Below are positions 35,260 to 43,681 of a stretch of 64,000 nt of DNA, in pieces. Made by a program: the position numbers and the translations under genes. This DNA is from Rathayibacter sp. VKM Ac-2856 (lineage in GTDB: Bacteria > Actinomycetota > Actinomycetes > Actinomycetales > Microbacteriaceae): positions 347,806 through 411,805 of the forward strand of contig NZ_JABMLF010000006.1 of NCBI RefSeq assembly GCF_013205055.1. Direction: 5' to 3'. Numbering within the stretch: position 1 is the stretch's first letter; each line of letters starts with the position of its first letter. Below the pieces are notes generated by a model. It saw only the letters and a list, made by a program, of their open reading frames with translations, made no database searches and had not been told where the DNA came from.

Positions 35260-35282
35260 TTAGACGGAGTCGATAATTCGAC
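35260..35282. promoter_or_regulatory. Shared-type operator between esterase paralog 1 and tetR
   Basis: TTAGAC-GGA-GTCGA (35260-35273) followed by TAAT and TCGAC, so three half-sites lie in 23 bp. It is a diverged form of the TAGAC-N3-GTCTA site found before the other three esterase paralogs, here 44-66 nt before the paralog 1 start and within the divergent promoter region of the TetR gene. Confidence 0.55.
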
Positions 35283-35449
35283 GGTATCCAGCGCGCGCTG
35301 TGCAGAGGGTGTGAGTGTGCCGCGACGGCGCCTCGATGACCACCGCGACAGCCGAGCCCGTCGCTCCGATCCCGCAGGGCTTCCGAGGGCTCGCTCGGGA
35401 AGTCCAAAGTTGGATCAGGTCCATCGTTGTACTGGTTAGGATCGGACTC

Positions 35450-36109
35450 ATGGTTTCCGCTGCCCCCGCTCAAGGCCGACGCTCGATGCTGAAGGAGCGA
35501 TCGCGGCGCTCGATCCTCGATGCGGCGTCCGCCCTCGTCGTCGAGCGGAACGGCCCGAAGTTCACCGTCGAGGAGCTCGCGGAGCGCGCCGACGTATCGC
35601 GCGCAACGGTCTTCAACTACTTCCCGTCGGTCTCGGACGTCCTCGTCACAGCGAGCGTGGAGCGATTCGACCGGATCCTCGCCACGTTCGACGCGGCGAC
35701 CACCGCCGAACCGGCGACGGACGGATCGAGGGAGGCCGTCTTCGATGAAGTGGCGCGGCTGCTCGGTGCCGCGGATCTCCCGGATGTGATCGTCTCGGTG
35801 GGCGCCGTGCTGGGATGGAACGATCAGGCGTCGTCCAAGCACGAAGTCCTCCTCCGCCAAGTGATCGACCGGACGTCGGCGCACATCGCCGATCATGTCG
35901 CTCTGCGGTACCCGGCCTGGAATCGCCTGGAGGTCGAGCTCCTCGTCGGAGCCCTCATGAACGGCGTCATCGTCGCATCCGGGCACTGGCTCCTGGGCTG
36001 CGACGGGGAGCTGACCCGGAAGTCGCGCGCCGTCTGGTCCGACATGCTCGACCGGGTCGTGGAGGGTGCCCGCTCCGGGTACGGCCGCCCCGACCGATCA
36101 GCAGCCTGA
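35450..36109 (+). CDS. TetR-family transcriptional regulator
   Basis: A 219-residue regulator. The HTH is near the N-terminus (RRSILDAASALVVERNGPKFTVEELAERADVSRATVFNYFPSVSDVLV, in parts), and the C-terminal ligand domain is helical with a hydrophobic segment (LLVGALMNGVIVASGHWLL). The ATG at 35450 (MVSAAPAQGRRS) is preferred over upstream in-frame codons, which encode no HTH sequence. It is transcribed divergently from esterase paralog 1. TetR proteins bind short palindromes such as AGAC-N3-GTCT, so it is the best local candidate for the shared esterase operator. Confidence 0.9.
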   Translation: MVSAAPAQGRRSMLKERSRRSILDAASALVVERNGPKFTVEELAERADVSRATVFNYFPSVSDVLVTASVERFDRILATFDAATTAEPATDGSREAVFDEVARLLGAADLPDVIVSVGAVLGWNDQASSKHEVLLRQVIDRTSAHIADHVALRYPAWNRLEVELLVGALMNGVIVASGHWLLGCDGELTRKSRAVWSDMLDRVVEGARSGYGRPDRSAA

Positions 36110-36133
36110 TCAGGCCCCGACGGCCGCGGCCCA

Positions 36134-37714
36134 TCAGCTCTCGGCCGCGCCGGGACCGGACGCTACGCGGCTCATCGGCGGCAGCTCGAATCGGAACGGT
36201 GTCGCGGGAATGCCCGCTCCGTTCACCAGGGGGACGTTGTAGAAGCCCGTCCATGCGAAGCTGACGACGGATCGCGGCGGGAACGAACCGATGACGACGA
36301 GACGGTCGCCCTCGACGCGCAGACCACTGACGGCGATCCTGCGGCCGGAGGGCGAGCGGACGTCGAGAGGGACCTCTCCCTGCCGGAGCCGCAGCCCATC
36401 GGCGTCGGCGAATCGCACATCGACGCCCTCCCGGGTGCGCTCCGCCGACACGAATCGGGGAGGGTCGCCCTGGATGCTCTGCCCGTACAGGTGCCGACGG
36501 GCCAGGAGCGCGAGGCGCGCGCCGATCGGCCTCTTCCGCTTGGGGTGGACGTCCCACTGCAGGCCCGAGTCGGAGGAGCTCGCCATCCAGGTGCCGGGTA
36601 CCGTGTCGGCGACAACCTGCTGCTGGCGGCGCAGCTCGGGGTAGGCCTCGCCGGTCGACACCAGCCACTCGCCGAAAGGAGCGAGCTGGACGAAGAGGAA
36701 CGGGATGTCCTCGCGCCAGAGGTCCCGCCAGGACCGGATCAGGGCGCCGAACACGTCGGCGTAGATCTCGGGATGGGTCGCATCCGACTCACCCTGATAC
36801 CAGATCACTCCGCGCGTCGTGTACGGGGCCACCCGCTTCAGCATGACCTCGTGAAGACCCGCGGGACGGAACGGGTGGAGGGGGCCGACGACCGGGTACT
36901 TCAGTCGTCGGCCGCCCAGGGCGACCAGCGCCTTCTGCACCGGACGGGGGAAGCCGGGGGAGAGGAGCAGGGTCAGCAGCGACGGCATGAGCGGATCGGT
37001 CGTGTCGTTCAGGGGATCGGCGCGGTACGCCGCCGAGATGATCTCGAGATCGACGCCCTCGAGCTGGGCGCGGTGCTCGTCGAGCCAGACCCGCCCCTCA
37101 CCGGCCTCGAGACGCTCCTCGCTCGTCCAGGCGCTCGCCGGCGTGCCTCCCCAGTTGCATCCGACGATCCCGACCGGCACTCCGAGGGACGCGTGGAGGT
37201 CGGCGGCGAAGTAGTAGCCGACGGCGGAGAAGTAGGGGAGGTCCTCCGGCGTGCTGGTGCGCCAGGTCCCGAAGCGCGAGTAGTCCTTCTCCTCCAACTG
37301 GCCCTCGTACGAGGTCCGAGGGGAGTCGAAGAAGCGGATGTCGGGATCGGGAGGGCCGGCCAGCACCTCGCGCCGGTCGCCGTCGAACGCGAGGAAGTAC
37401 TCCATGTTCGACTGGCCCCCCGCGATCCACACCTCCCCGATCGCCACTTCGGTGAATTCGATCCGCGTGCGTTCATCGGCGAGGACGAGGCGGAGACCGC
37501 GGTCCGCTTCGTGGGGCTGCAACGACGCCGACCACGTCCCGTCCGAGGAGACGGTCGCGCGCACCGCCTCGTCCTCCGCCAGCCGGATCTCCACCGTGCT
37601 GCCCGGTCGCCCGGTGCCCCAGATCGCGATCTCCTTCTGCCGCTGGAGCACCATGCGGTCCCCGAACGGCAGTCCGGCCGCGAGCGCGGTCTTCTGCAGA
37701 ACTGCGTCGTCCAC
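36134..37714 (-). CDS. Sialate O-acetylesterase-like (SASA) carbohydrate esterase
   Basis: A 526-residue carbohydrate esterase of the SASA/SGNH group. An N-terminal beta domain (~10-85) is followed by the split catalytic domain: IAGGQSNMEYFLAFDG (block I Ser), VGIVGCNWGGTPASAW, GVIWYQGESDATHPEIY (conserved Gln/Glu block) and DVHPKRKRPIGARLA (catalytic Asp/His). A beta domain ends the protein. Relatives remove acetyl groups from sialic acids or plant polysaccharides; rhamnogalacturonan-type substrates are plausible given the neighbouring GH78. The GTG at 37714 has AAAGGAG upstream. There is no signal peptide, so it is cytosolic. Confidence 0.88.
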   Translation of the reverse strand: MDDAVLQKTALAAGLPFGDRMVLQRQKEIAIWGTGRPGSTVEIRLAEDEAVRATVSSDGTWSASLQPHEADRGLRLVLADERTRIEFTEVAIGEVWIAGGQSNMEYFLAFDGDRREVLAGPPDPDIRFFDSPRTSYEGQLEEKDYSRFGTWRTSTPEDLPYFSAVGYYFAADLHASLGVPVGIVGCNWGGTPASAWTSEERLEAGEGRVWLDEHRAQLEGVDLEIISAAYRADPLNDTTDPLMPSLLTLLLSPGFPRPVQKALVALGGRRLKYPVVGPLHPFRPAGLHEVMLKRVAPYTTRGVIWYQGESDATHPEIYADVFGALIRSWRDLWREDIPFLFVQLAPFGEWLVSTGEAYPELRRQQQVVADTVPGTWMASSSDSGLQWDVHPKRKRPIGARLALLARRHLYGQSIQGDPPRFVSAERTREGVDVRFADADGLRLRQGEVPLDVRSPSGRRIAVSGLRVEGDRLVVIGSFPPRSVVSFAWTGFYNVPLVNGAGIPATPFRFELPPMSRVASGPGAAES

Positions 37715-37800
37715 GGTCTCTCCTTTGCGGCTGTCCGTCTCGGCCGCTTCGAGGACACGGACGAGTCGGTAGTTTTTTCGATTATCGGCATGATATGCGA

Positions 37801-37816
37801 GAAGATGAAATTCTTC
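37801..37816. promoter_or_regulatory. Small palindrome in the divergent promoter of the SASA and SGNH genes
   Basis: GAAGA-TGAAAT-TCTTC is a perfect 5-bp inverted repeat in an AT-rich patch (37770-37820) between the divergent starts at 37714 and 37888. It could be an operator for a sugar regulator. Confidence 0.35.
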
Positions 37817-37887
37817 GATCGGTCGGCACGGGCCGGCCCGGCGGCTCCGCACTCGAGCGATCCGCCCTCGCACCAGAGGAGTTGCAC

Positions 37888-37977
37888 ATGGCATCGACGA
37901 TCACGACCGCTTCACCCGGATCGCGGATCCTCCGCGTCCGGCTCTCGGCGCACCGGTCGCGGAGTGCGACATGCTGA
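37888..37977 (+). CDS. Short leader ORF coupled to the SGNH hydrolase gene
   Basis: A 29-codon ORF starts at the ATG at 37888 after a strong ribosome site (AGAGGAG, six-base spacing). It encodes MASTITTASPGSRILRVRL followed by a short Arg/Ser-rich end finishing in Cys. Its TGA lies inside the SGNH gene start (overlap of seven bases), so ribosomes ending here can re-initiate at 37971, which has no good site of its own. The upstream sequence GGAGTTGC-CATG is also found before a similar leader ORF at 46551. The peptide may only serve coupling. Confidence 0.5.
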   Translation: MASTITTASPGSRILRVRLSAHRSRSATC

Positions 37978-38603
37978 GCAGCGACCGGATCTTCGAGCTC
38001 GTGGTCCCGCTCCTGCGCGGGACCGCGACGAAGAGGCGCCGCGAGAGGCGCGAGTCCTTCCTGACGGAGACGGTCCCTCCTCGCGCGGTCGTGTTCCTCG
38101 GTGACAGCATCACCGAGGTCGCCCCGCTCGGGGAGCTCTTCCCTGGGCTCCCGGTCGTGAACCGGGGGATCGGCTGGGACACCAGCGTGGACGTGCTGGA
38201 TCGGCTGGACGAGGCGGTGGTCGACCCCGCGGTCGTCTCGCTCCTGATCGGCACGAACGACCTGCACACGAGTCGGCGCACGAAGGATCCGCGTGGGATC
38301 GTCTCGCGGGTCGGGACCATCGTCGAGCGCGTCCGCGCCACGGCTCCGGACGCGCTCGTCCTGGTGAACGGGGTCCTGCCCCGCACCACGCTCTACGGTC
38401 CTCGCCTGCGAGCGCTCAATGCGCAGTACCGGGTCCTCGCCGAACGGACCGGATGCACCTACGTCGACGCTTGGCCCGCGCTCGCGGACGCCGACGGCGC
38501 GCTGCGCAAGGAGTTCACCACGGACAACCTCCATCTGTCTCCCGACGGCTACGCGGCCTGGGGCGACGTCCTCCGGCCGCTGCTCCCGGGGCCGACGGCA
38601 TGA
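37971..38603 (+). CDS. SGNH/GDSL hydrolase
   Basis: A 210-residue lipase/acylhydrolase with all four SGNH blocks: VVFLGDSITEVAPLGELF (Ser), NRGIGWDTS (Gly), LLIGTNDLHT (Asn) and DNLHLSPDGYAAW (Asp and His). There is no signal peptide. It is typical of small carbohydrate O-deacetylases. The start overlaps the leader ORF, and its stop overlaps the next hydrolase start (ATGA), making a three-ORF coupled unit. Confidence 0.9.
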   Translation: MLSSDRIFELVVPLLRGTATKRRRERRESFLTETVPPRAVVFLGDSITEVAPLGELFPGLPVVNRGIGWDTSVDVLDRLDEAVVDPAVVSLLIGTNDLHTSRRTKDPRGIVSRVGTIVERVRATAPDALVLVNGVLPRTTLYGPRLRALNAQYRVLAERTGCTYVDAWPALADADGALRKEFTTDNLHLSPDGYAAWGDVLRPLLPGPTA

Positions 38604-39472
38604 CGAACGGGTTCCGGCCCCGCCGCGCGTCGGCGGGGCCGCAGGGGGGCGGTGTCCCGTACGACGTTCGGCAGGCAGTGGTCGACGGTCGGAACGGGGC
38701 CGTACCGGTGCGCGACTACCTCCCGGAGACACGATCGACGGATCGACCCCTGCTCTGGGTCCACGGCGGCGGATTCTCCGCCGGCGGGCTGGACGACGGG
38801 GAGTCGGATGCGCCTGCGCGAGCCTGGGCCGCCGCGGGTCGGTGGGTCCGCACGGTCGACTACCGCCTCGCGCCCCGGGTGAGCCTCCTCCGCGACCACG
38901 CTCTGCGCGAGGGTCCGGGTCGCTTCCCCGCGGGTCTGCACGATGTCGCAGACGTGATCATCGCCTCGACCGCCGCCGCCGGGACGCCGGTCGACGCGGC
39001 CGGAGCGAGCGCCGGCGCGAATCTGGTGGCCGCTGCTGCGCTCCTGCTGAGAGACGACGACGGTCCCGTTCCGCGCCGGCTCGCGCTCGCGTACGGCACG
39101 TTCCACAGCGGTCCCGTCCCCGGATCCGAGGTGTACGACCGGCTGCGGGGCCCTCTCGCACGATGGGCCTTCAACCCGCGGATGCTCCTCCGCATGAACC
39201 GGAACTACGTCGGCGACGACCGGCTGCTCGTGCCCGGTCTCGCCTTCCCCGGCGGAAGCGATCTGCACGGGCTGCCGCCGACTCTGGTCGTCGACGCGGA
39301 CAACGACCGTCTGCACGCGTCCGGCCGGCTCTTCGCGGCCGAGTTGCGCGAGGCCGGCGTCGACGTCCGGGAGGAGGAGCTCCGGGCGATGCACGGTTTC
39401 CTCGGCTTTCCGCGGTCCGCCGCATTCGGAGCGGGTGCCCGGATGATCCGCGAGTGGTTCTCCGAGGAGTGA
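38600..39472 (+). CDS. HSL-type alpha/beta-hydrolase (soluble)
   Basis: A 290-residue esterase of the hormone-sensitive lipase type: LLWVHGGGFSAGG (oxyanion hole), AGASAGANLVAAA (nucleophile Ser), LVVDADNDRLHASG (Asp) and LRAMHGFLGFPRS (His). It lacks membrane helices and is not close to the four membrane-anchored paralogs. It is coupled to the SGNH gene by an ATGA overlap, so two different esterases are made together. Confidence 0.88.
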   Translation: MTNGFRPRRASAGPQGGGVPYDVRQAVVDGRNGAVPVRDYLPETRSTDRPLLWVHGGGFSAGGLDDGESDAPARAWAAAGRWVRTVDYRLAPRVSLLRDHALREGPGRFPAGLHDVADVIIASTAAAGTPVDAAGASAGANLVAAAALLLRDDDGPVPRRLALAYGTFHSGPVPGSEVYDRLRGPLARWAFNPRMLLRMNRNYVGDDRLLVPGLAFPGGSDLHGLPPTLVVDADNDRLHASGRLFAAELREAGVDVREEELRAMHGFLGFPRSAAFGAGARMIREWFSEE

Positions 39473-39476
39473 CGAC

Positions 39477-39529
39477 GAGCACCCGGCCCGCTGGAGCGGT
39501 TCCTCGCGAACCGAGCGGGCCAGGTGCTC
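39477..39529. terminator. Bidirectional hairpin terminator
   Basis: GAGCACC..GGCCCGCT and a CGGTT inner arm pair with AACC, AGCGGGCC..GGTGCTC (39477-39529), a long near-perfect stem between the convergent HSL hydrolase and esterase paralog 2 genes. Confidence 0.8.
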
Positions 39530-39563
39530 TCGACGTCGGGCGGGCGCAGCGCGCCCGCCCGGA

Positions 39564-40823
39564 TCACGGCGCCAGGCCGTAGCCGTCGAGCCAGTTCACG
39601 ACGACGGTCGTCTTGAGCTGACCGCCGATCGATCCGGGGTCGCCGTCGAAACCGTGCCACGCGAAGGGGACCCGCGCGATCGTCACGTCGGCTCCTGCCT
39701 GCTGCGCCTGCTCGACGAGGCGGTAGTTGCCCTCCGCGGGGATGAAGTCGTCACGCTCCGGCTGGAGGACGAGCGTCGGAGGCACGTCGGCCGAGAGGTA
39801 GGTCGCGGGCGACACGGCGCGCAGGCGCTCGGGGAACGCCGTCGGCTCGCCGCCGAGGAAGAACCGGGTGAACTCCCGCGGGTCGACGCCCAGGGGTGCG
39901 GCGCCGTTCTCGTAGGTGTAGGTCAGGTCTCCGACGGGGTAGGAGGCGATCACGGCGTCCGGCACCGGTACCTCGGCCTGGGCGCCGCAGGACGACGCGG
40001 CCGCCCCTTCCGCGGCGGACCATCCCAGCAGCAGCGAGAGGTGCCCGCCGGCGGAGTCCCCGAGCACGGTGAGCCTCTCGGTGTCGGCCCCGGCGGCGGC
40101 GGCGCGCTGGACGGTCCAGCTCAGCGCGCAGGCGACGTCGGCAGGGGCCGTGTCCCACGTCGCGGTGTCGGCGTCCGCGAGCCGGTAGTCGACGCTGATG
40201 ACGTAGAAGCCCTGAGTCGCGTAGGAGCGGACGATGTTGTCGACGTCCGCGGCTGCTCCCATGTACCACCCGCCTCCGTGGATGAACATCATCACCGGGG
40301 CGCCCTCGGCGCCGCCCTCCGGCTCGTAGATCCGCGCCTGCTGCGCCTCGCCGTCGACGGTGACGTAGCTGGTGACGTCGTCGGGGCCCTCGGTCGAGGT
40401 CGACATCGTCACGGCCCGAACGAGGTCGATCGATCCTCCCGCGGCGTAGGCGGACTGCACGATCATGCCCGTGATCGTCGTCGAGGCGATGAGGGCGACA
40501 GCGGCGAGTCCGACGGCGACGCTCCGCAGCACCCGACGGCGGCCGGCACGCCACAGCGGGATGCAGAGGAGGACGGCCGCCACGCTCGCCAGCACGATCT
40601 GCGGCCCGTAGTGCGCCCAGACGTGCGCCGGGGCGAGGGTGAGCAGGGAGCCTCCTCCAGGGATCACATTGCCCAGTGCCAGGTAGGTGATCACTCCGCC
40701 GATGATCGCCGCGACGACGGCCGCCGCGGTGCGAGTGCGACGGAGTCGTTCGGGTCGGCGAGTCGGAGCGGTTCCGGAGCTCGGAGAAGAGGAAGAAGCA
40801 GCGGGCTGCTCGTGCGTGGTCAA
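39564..40823 (-). CDS. Membrane-anchored alpha/beta-hydrolase, paralog 2 of 4
   Basis: A 419-residue protein with three membrane helices (~33-53, ~75-92, ~100-122) and an external hydrolase domain: FIHGGGWYMG at ~181, VLGDSAGGHLSL (Ser ~257), QPERDDFIPAEG and FAWHGFDGD. The TTG at 40823 is used as start: AGGAG lies six bases upstream, no ATG is available, and the length then matches the paralogs. The operator at 40856-40876 is the best palindrome of the four, 33 nt upstream. It is divergent from the rhamnosidase gene, so both may be controlled from the same 217-nt region. Confidence 0.85.
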   Translation of the reverse strand: MTTHEQPAASSSSPSSGTAPTRRPERLRRTRTAAAVVAAIIGGVITYLALGNVIPGGGSLLTLAPAHVWAHYGPQIVLASVAAVLLCIPLWRAGRRRVLRSVAVGLAAVALIASTTITGMIVQSAYAAGGSIDLVRAVTMSTSTEGPDDVTSYVTVDGEAQQARIYEPEGGAEGAPVMMFIHGGGWYMGAAADVDNIVRSYATQGFYVISVDYRLADADTATWDTAPADVACALSWTVQRAAAAGADTERLTVLGDSAGGHLSLLLGWSAAEGAAASSCGAQAEVPVPDAVIASYPVGDLTYTYENGAAPLGVDPREFTRFFLGGEPTAFPERLRAVSPATYLSADVPPTLVLQPERDDFIPAEGNYRLVEQAQQAGADVTIARVPFAWHGFDGDPGSIGGQLKTTVVVNWLDGYGLAP

Positions 40824-40855
40824 GAGGGTCTCCTGGAAGTGAGGGGGTGCGATGC

Positions 40856-40876
40856 GATTTAGACTAGGTCTAAATC
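40856..40876. promoter_or_regulatory. Shared operator before esterase paralog 2
   Basis: Perfect 9-bp arms GATTTAGAC and GTCTAAATC around TAG. The core TAGAC-N3-GTCTA recurs before paralogs 3 and 4. It lies 33-53 nt upstream of the esterase start and 165 nt upstream of the divergent GH78 gene. Confidence 0.75.
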
Positions 40877-40925
40877 TGGACGTATTCCACGCTTCTCGGC
40901 GACTCTCCAGCATGACGATTGAGTG

Positions 40926-40970
40926 TTGGAGTTATTCCAATGATGCGTATAGCATCCCGATTATTGGGAT
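40926..40970. promoter_or_regulatory. Two palindromes in the GH78 promoter region
   Basis: TTGGA-GTTAT-TCCAA (40926-40940) and ATCCC-GATTATT-GGGAT (40954-40970) lie 70-115 nt upstream of the rhamnosidase start in an AT-rich patch. They are unlike the TAGAC operator and could serve a rhamnose-responsive regulator. Confidence 0.45.
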
Positions 40971-41040
40971 AGCGGAGCCGCACGAGCGGATTCTGCTCTG
41001 TGCCGCGAGGCACGCCATCCAGACAAGGAGATCCGCGATC

Positions 41041-43557
41041 ATGACGGAAACGACCAGGGCGTCGCAGGTCGACCACCCCGCCTTCATCAGTGCGGGTGAG
41101 CCGTCCACGTCCGACACGCCCGCGGTGTACTTCCGCAAGGAGTTCGTGGTCGAGCCCGGACTGCTCAGCGCCACGCTCAAGATCACCGCCCTCGGGATCG
41201 TCGTGCCCTCGCTCAACGGGGCTCGTGTCGGCGACGAGGTGCTGGCACCCGGCTGGACGTCGTACGCGAATCGCGTCCTGGTGAGCAGCTACGACGTGAG
41301 CGGGTCGGTCCGCACCGGGCCCAACGCCCTCGGCGCCGTCGTCGGCGAGGGCTGGGCGGTGGGACCCCTCACGTGGGAGCTGAACCGCGCGATCTGGGCC
41401 GACCGCCCCGCCCTCTGGGTCCGTCTCGAGCTGGCCTACGCCGACCGCATCGAGGTCGTCGGCTCCGACGACTCGTTCCGCGTGGGGAGTGGAGCGGTCC
41501 GCGCCAACGGCGTCTACGCGGGCGAGGACTACGACGCCCGCCTCGAGACCGACGGCTGGGACTCACCCGGTTTCGACGATGCGGCGTGGGCGCCCGCACA
41601 GTCGTTCGAATGGGACCTCGCCTCGCTCGAGGAGGACGTGCCTCCGCCCATCCGCCGCATCGAGGAGATCGCACCCGTCTCGATCACGACCAGTCCCGCC
41701 GGCGCGACCATCGTCGACTTCGGGCAGATCATCTCGGGATGGGTTCGGCTCACTGTGACCGGGGAGGCGGGCAGGACAGTCACCCTCCGCCATGTGGAGC
41801 TCCTCACCCCTCAGGGGGAGCCCGAGTTCGAGACGCTCCGGCTCGCGGAAGCCACCGACCGCTACACGCTGCGCGGCGGGGCGGAGGAGTCGTGGCAGCC
41901 CGAATTCACCTTCCACGGATTCCGCTACGTGCAGGTCGAGGGCTGGCCCGGGACGCTCACCGAGGACGCGCTGAGAGCTGTCGTCGTCCACAGCGACGTG
42001 GCGCGCACAGGCTGGTTCGAGACCTCCGATCCTCTCGTCACCAAGCTCCACCAGAACACGGTCTGGTCGATGCGGGGCAACTTCGTCGGCATCCCCACCG
42101 ATTGCCCCCAGCGCGACGAGCGGCTGGGCTGGACCGGCGACATCAACGCTTTCGCCCCCACCGCCGCGTACCTCTACGACGTCCGCGGCGTTCTCGGATC
42201 GTGGTTGAAGGACCTGGCGATCGAGCAGAAGCAGGCCGGGACGGTCCCCTGGATCGTCCCGACCGTTCTGGCCGCTCCCTCGACGGCGACCGCGCTGTGG
42301 AGCGACGTCGCGGTGAGCCTGCCCTGGGTCCTCTTCCAGGAGTACGGCGACCTGGAGATCCTGCGCTCGAGCTACGAGTCGATGACGAGCTTCGTCGTCG
42401 AGGTCGAGGGGCAGCTCGACGAGGGCGGTCTCTGGAGCTCCGGCTTCCAGTTCGGGGACTGGCTCGACCCCGACGCGCCGTCCACCAACCCGTCCGACGG
42501 CAAGACCGACCGGTACCTGGTCGCCTCGGCCTACCTGGTCAAGACGACTCGTGAGATGGCGGACACCGCGGGGCTGCTCGGCGAGGTGGAGGACGAGAAG
42601 CGCTTCCGCGCACTCCACGAGCGGGTGACGACGGCGTTCCGCCGCGAGTACGTCGCGGAGTCGGGGCGACTGGTGAACGAGACAGCCACGGCCTATGCCC
42701 TCGCCATCACCTTCGAGATCCTCGACGGAGAGCAGAAGCGGCGTGCCGGTGAGCAGCTCGCCGCGATCGTGGCCAAAGCCGGCTACCGGATCTCGACCGG
42801 CTTCGCCGGCACCCCTCTGCTCACCGACGCGCTGACTCTCACGGGTCACCTGAAGGAGGCGTACGCGCTGCTGCAGCAGACCGAGGCGCCGTCGTTCCTC
42901 TACCCCCTCACCATGGGAGCTACCACGATCTGGGAGCGCTGGGACGCGGTCCTGCCCGACGGCTCGCTCAATTCCACCGGGATGACCTCGCTCAACCACT
43001 ACGCCCTCGGCGCCGTCGCGGACTGGCTCCACCGCGTCGTCGGGGGGCTCCAGCGGACCGAGCCCGGCTGGCGGCGCTTCCGGGTCGCACCCCAGCCCGG
43101 GGGCGAGCTCACCTGGGCGCGAACGGCGCACGAGACTCCGCACGGACGGGCGGAGATCGTATGGAGGGCGGAGGGCGGCGAGGTCTCCGTCGAGCTGACG
43201 GTTCCCCAGGGCACCAGCGCGACGGTCGTGCTGCCGCTGCATCCCGACGGCCTGACCGAGGAGGTCGGTCCCGGATCGCACTCGTGGCGGTACTCGGACC
43301 CGACCGGCTACGGCGGACGCCCCCTGCTCACCACGGACACCCCTCTCGGACGCCTCAGGAAGGACGCCCCGCAGGTCTGGGACGCGATCCTCGAGGTCAT
43401 GCGGATCCACTACCCCGGCATCCCCGTCGCGGCGGCCGGCTCCCAGTTCGACGGCCTCTCGATCGCGGACATGCTGAAGGTCCTGCCCGCCGGCCTGCCC
43501 GGCGCGGAGGACGCGCTCCAGGCCGCGCTCGACGCCGGCAACGACGCGTCCCGCTGA
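41041..43557 (+). CDS. GH78 alpha-L-rhamnosidase
   Basis: An 838-residue inverting enzyme that releases terminal alpha-L-rhamnose from glycosides or pectin fragments. The N-terminal beta domains (~20-310) contain PAVYFRKEFVVEPG and GWTSYANRV. The (alpha/alpha)6 barrel carries IPTDCPQRDERLGWTGDINA, with the catalytic Glu at ~360, and TTIWERWDAVLPDGS. A C-terminal beta domain and a ~75-residue tail (LLTTDTPLGRLRKDAPQVWD, then helices) follow; the tail is unusual. No signal peptide, so it acts on imported glycosides. The ATG at 41041 has AAGGAGA upstream. A very strong hairpin follows its stop. Confidence 0.92.
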   Translation: MTETTRASQVDHPAFISAGEPSTSDTPAVYFRKEFVVEPGLLSATLKITALGIVVPSLNGARVGDEVLAPGWTSYANRVLVSSYDVSGSVRTGPNALGAVVGEGWAVGPLTWELNRAIWADRPALWVRLELAYADRIEVVGSDDSFRVGSGAVRANGVYAGEDYDARLETDGWDSPGFDDAAWAPAQSFEWDLASLEEDVPPPIRRIEEIAPVSITTSPAGATIVDFGQIISGWVRLTVTGEAGRTVTLRHVELLTPQGEPEFETLRLAEATDRYTLRGGAEESWQPEFTFHGFRYVQVEGWPGTLTEDALRAVVVHSDVARTGWFETSDPLVTKLHQNTVWSMRGNFVGIPTDCPQRDERLGWTGDINAFAPTAAYLYDVRGVLGSWLKDLAIEQKQAGTVPWIVPTVLAAPSTATALWSDVAVSLPWVLFQEYGDLEILRSSYESMTSFVVEVEGQLDEGGLWSSGFQFGDWLDPDAPSTNPSDGKTDRYLVASAYLVKTTREMADTAGLLGEVEDEKRFRALHERVTTAFRREYVAESGRLVNETATAYALAITFEILDGEQKRRAGEQLAAIVAKAGYRISTGFAGTPLLTDALTLTGHLKEAYALLQQTEAPSFLYPLTMGATTIWERWDAVLPDGSLNSTGMTSLNHYALGAVADWLHRVVGGLQRTEPGWRRFRVAPQPGGELTWARTAHETPHGRAEIVWRAEGGEVSVELTVPQGTSATVVLPLHPDGLTEEVGPGSHSWRYSDPTGYGGRPLLTTDTPLGRLRKDAPQVWDAILEVMRIHYPGIPVAAAGSQFDGLSIADMLKVLPAGLPGAEDALQAALDAGNDASR

Positions 43558-43598
43558 GTGCGGGTGCCGCAGGAGCCGCTCCTGCGGCACCCGCACTC
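43556..43598. terminator. Perfect 20-bp hairpin between GH78 and MFS genes
   Basis: Two 20-base arms (43556-43575 and 43579-43598) pair without mismatch around CCG; the left arm overlaps the rhamnosidase stop codon. There is no T tract. It could end most rhamnosidase transcripts or stabilise the mRNA end while letting some read into the transporter gene 84 nt on. Confidence 0.8.
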
Positions 43599-43681
43599 CC
43601 TCGTCCCGATCGACACCATCCACATCACCTGAACCACCCCACCACCATCGCCGGGATCCCGGTCGCTTCGAAGGAGAAGAC

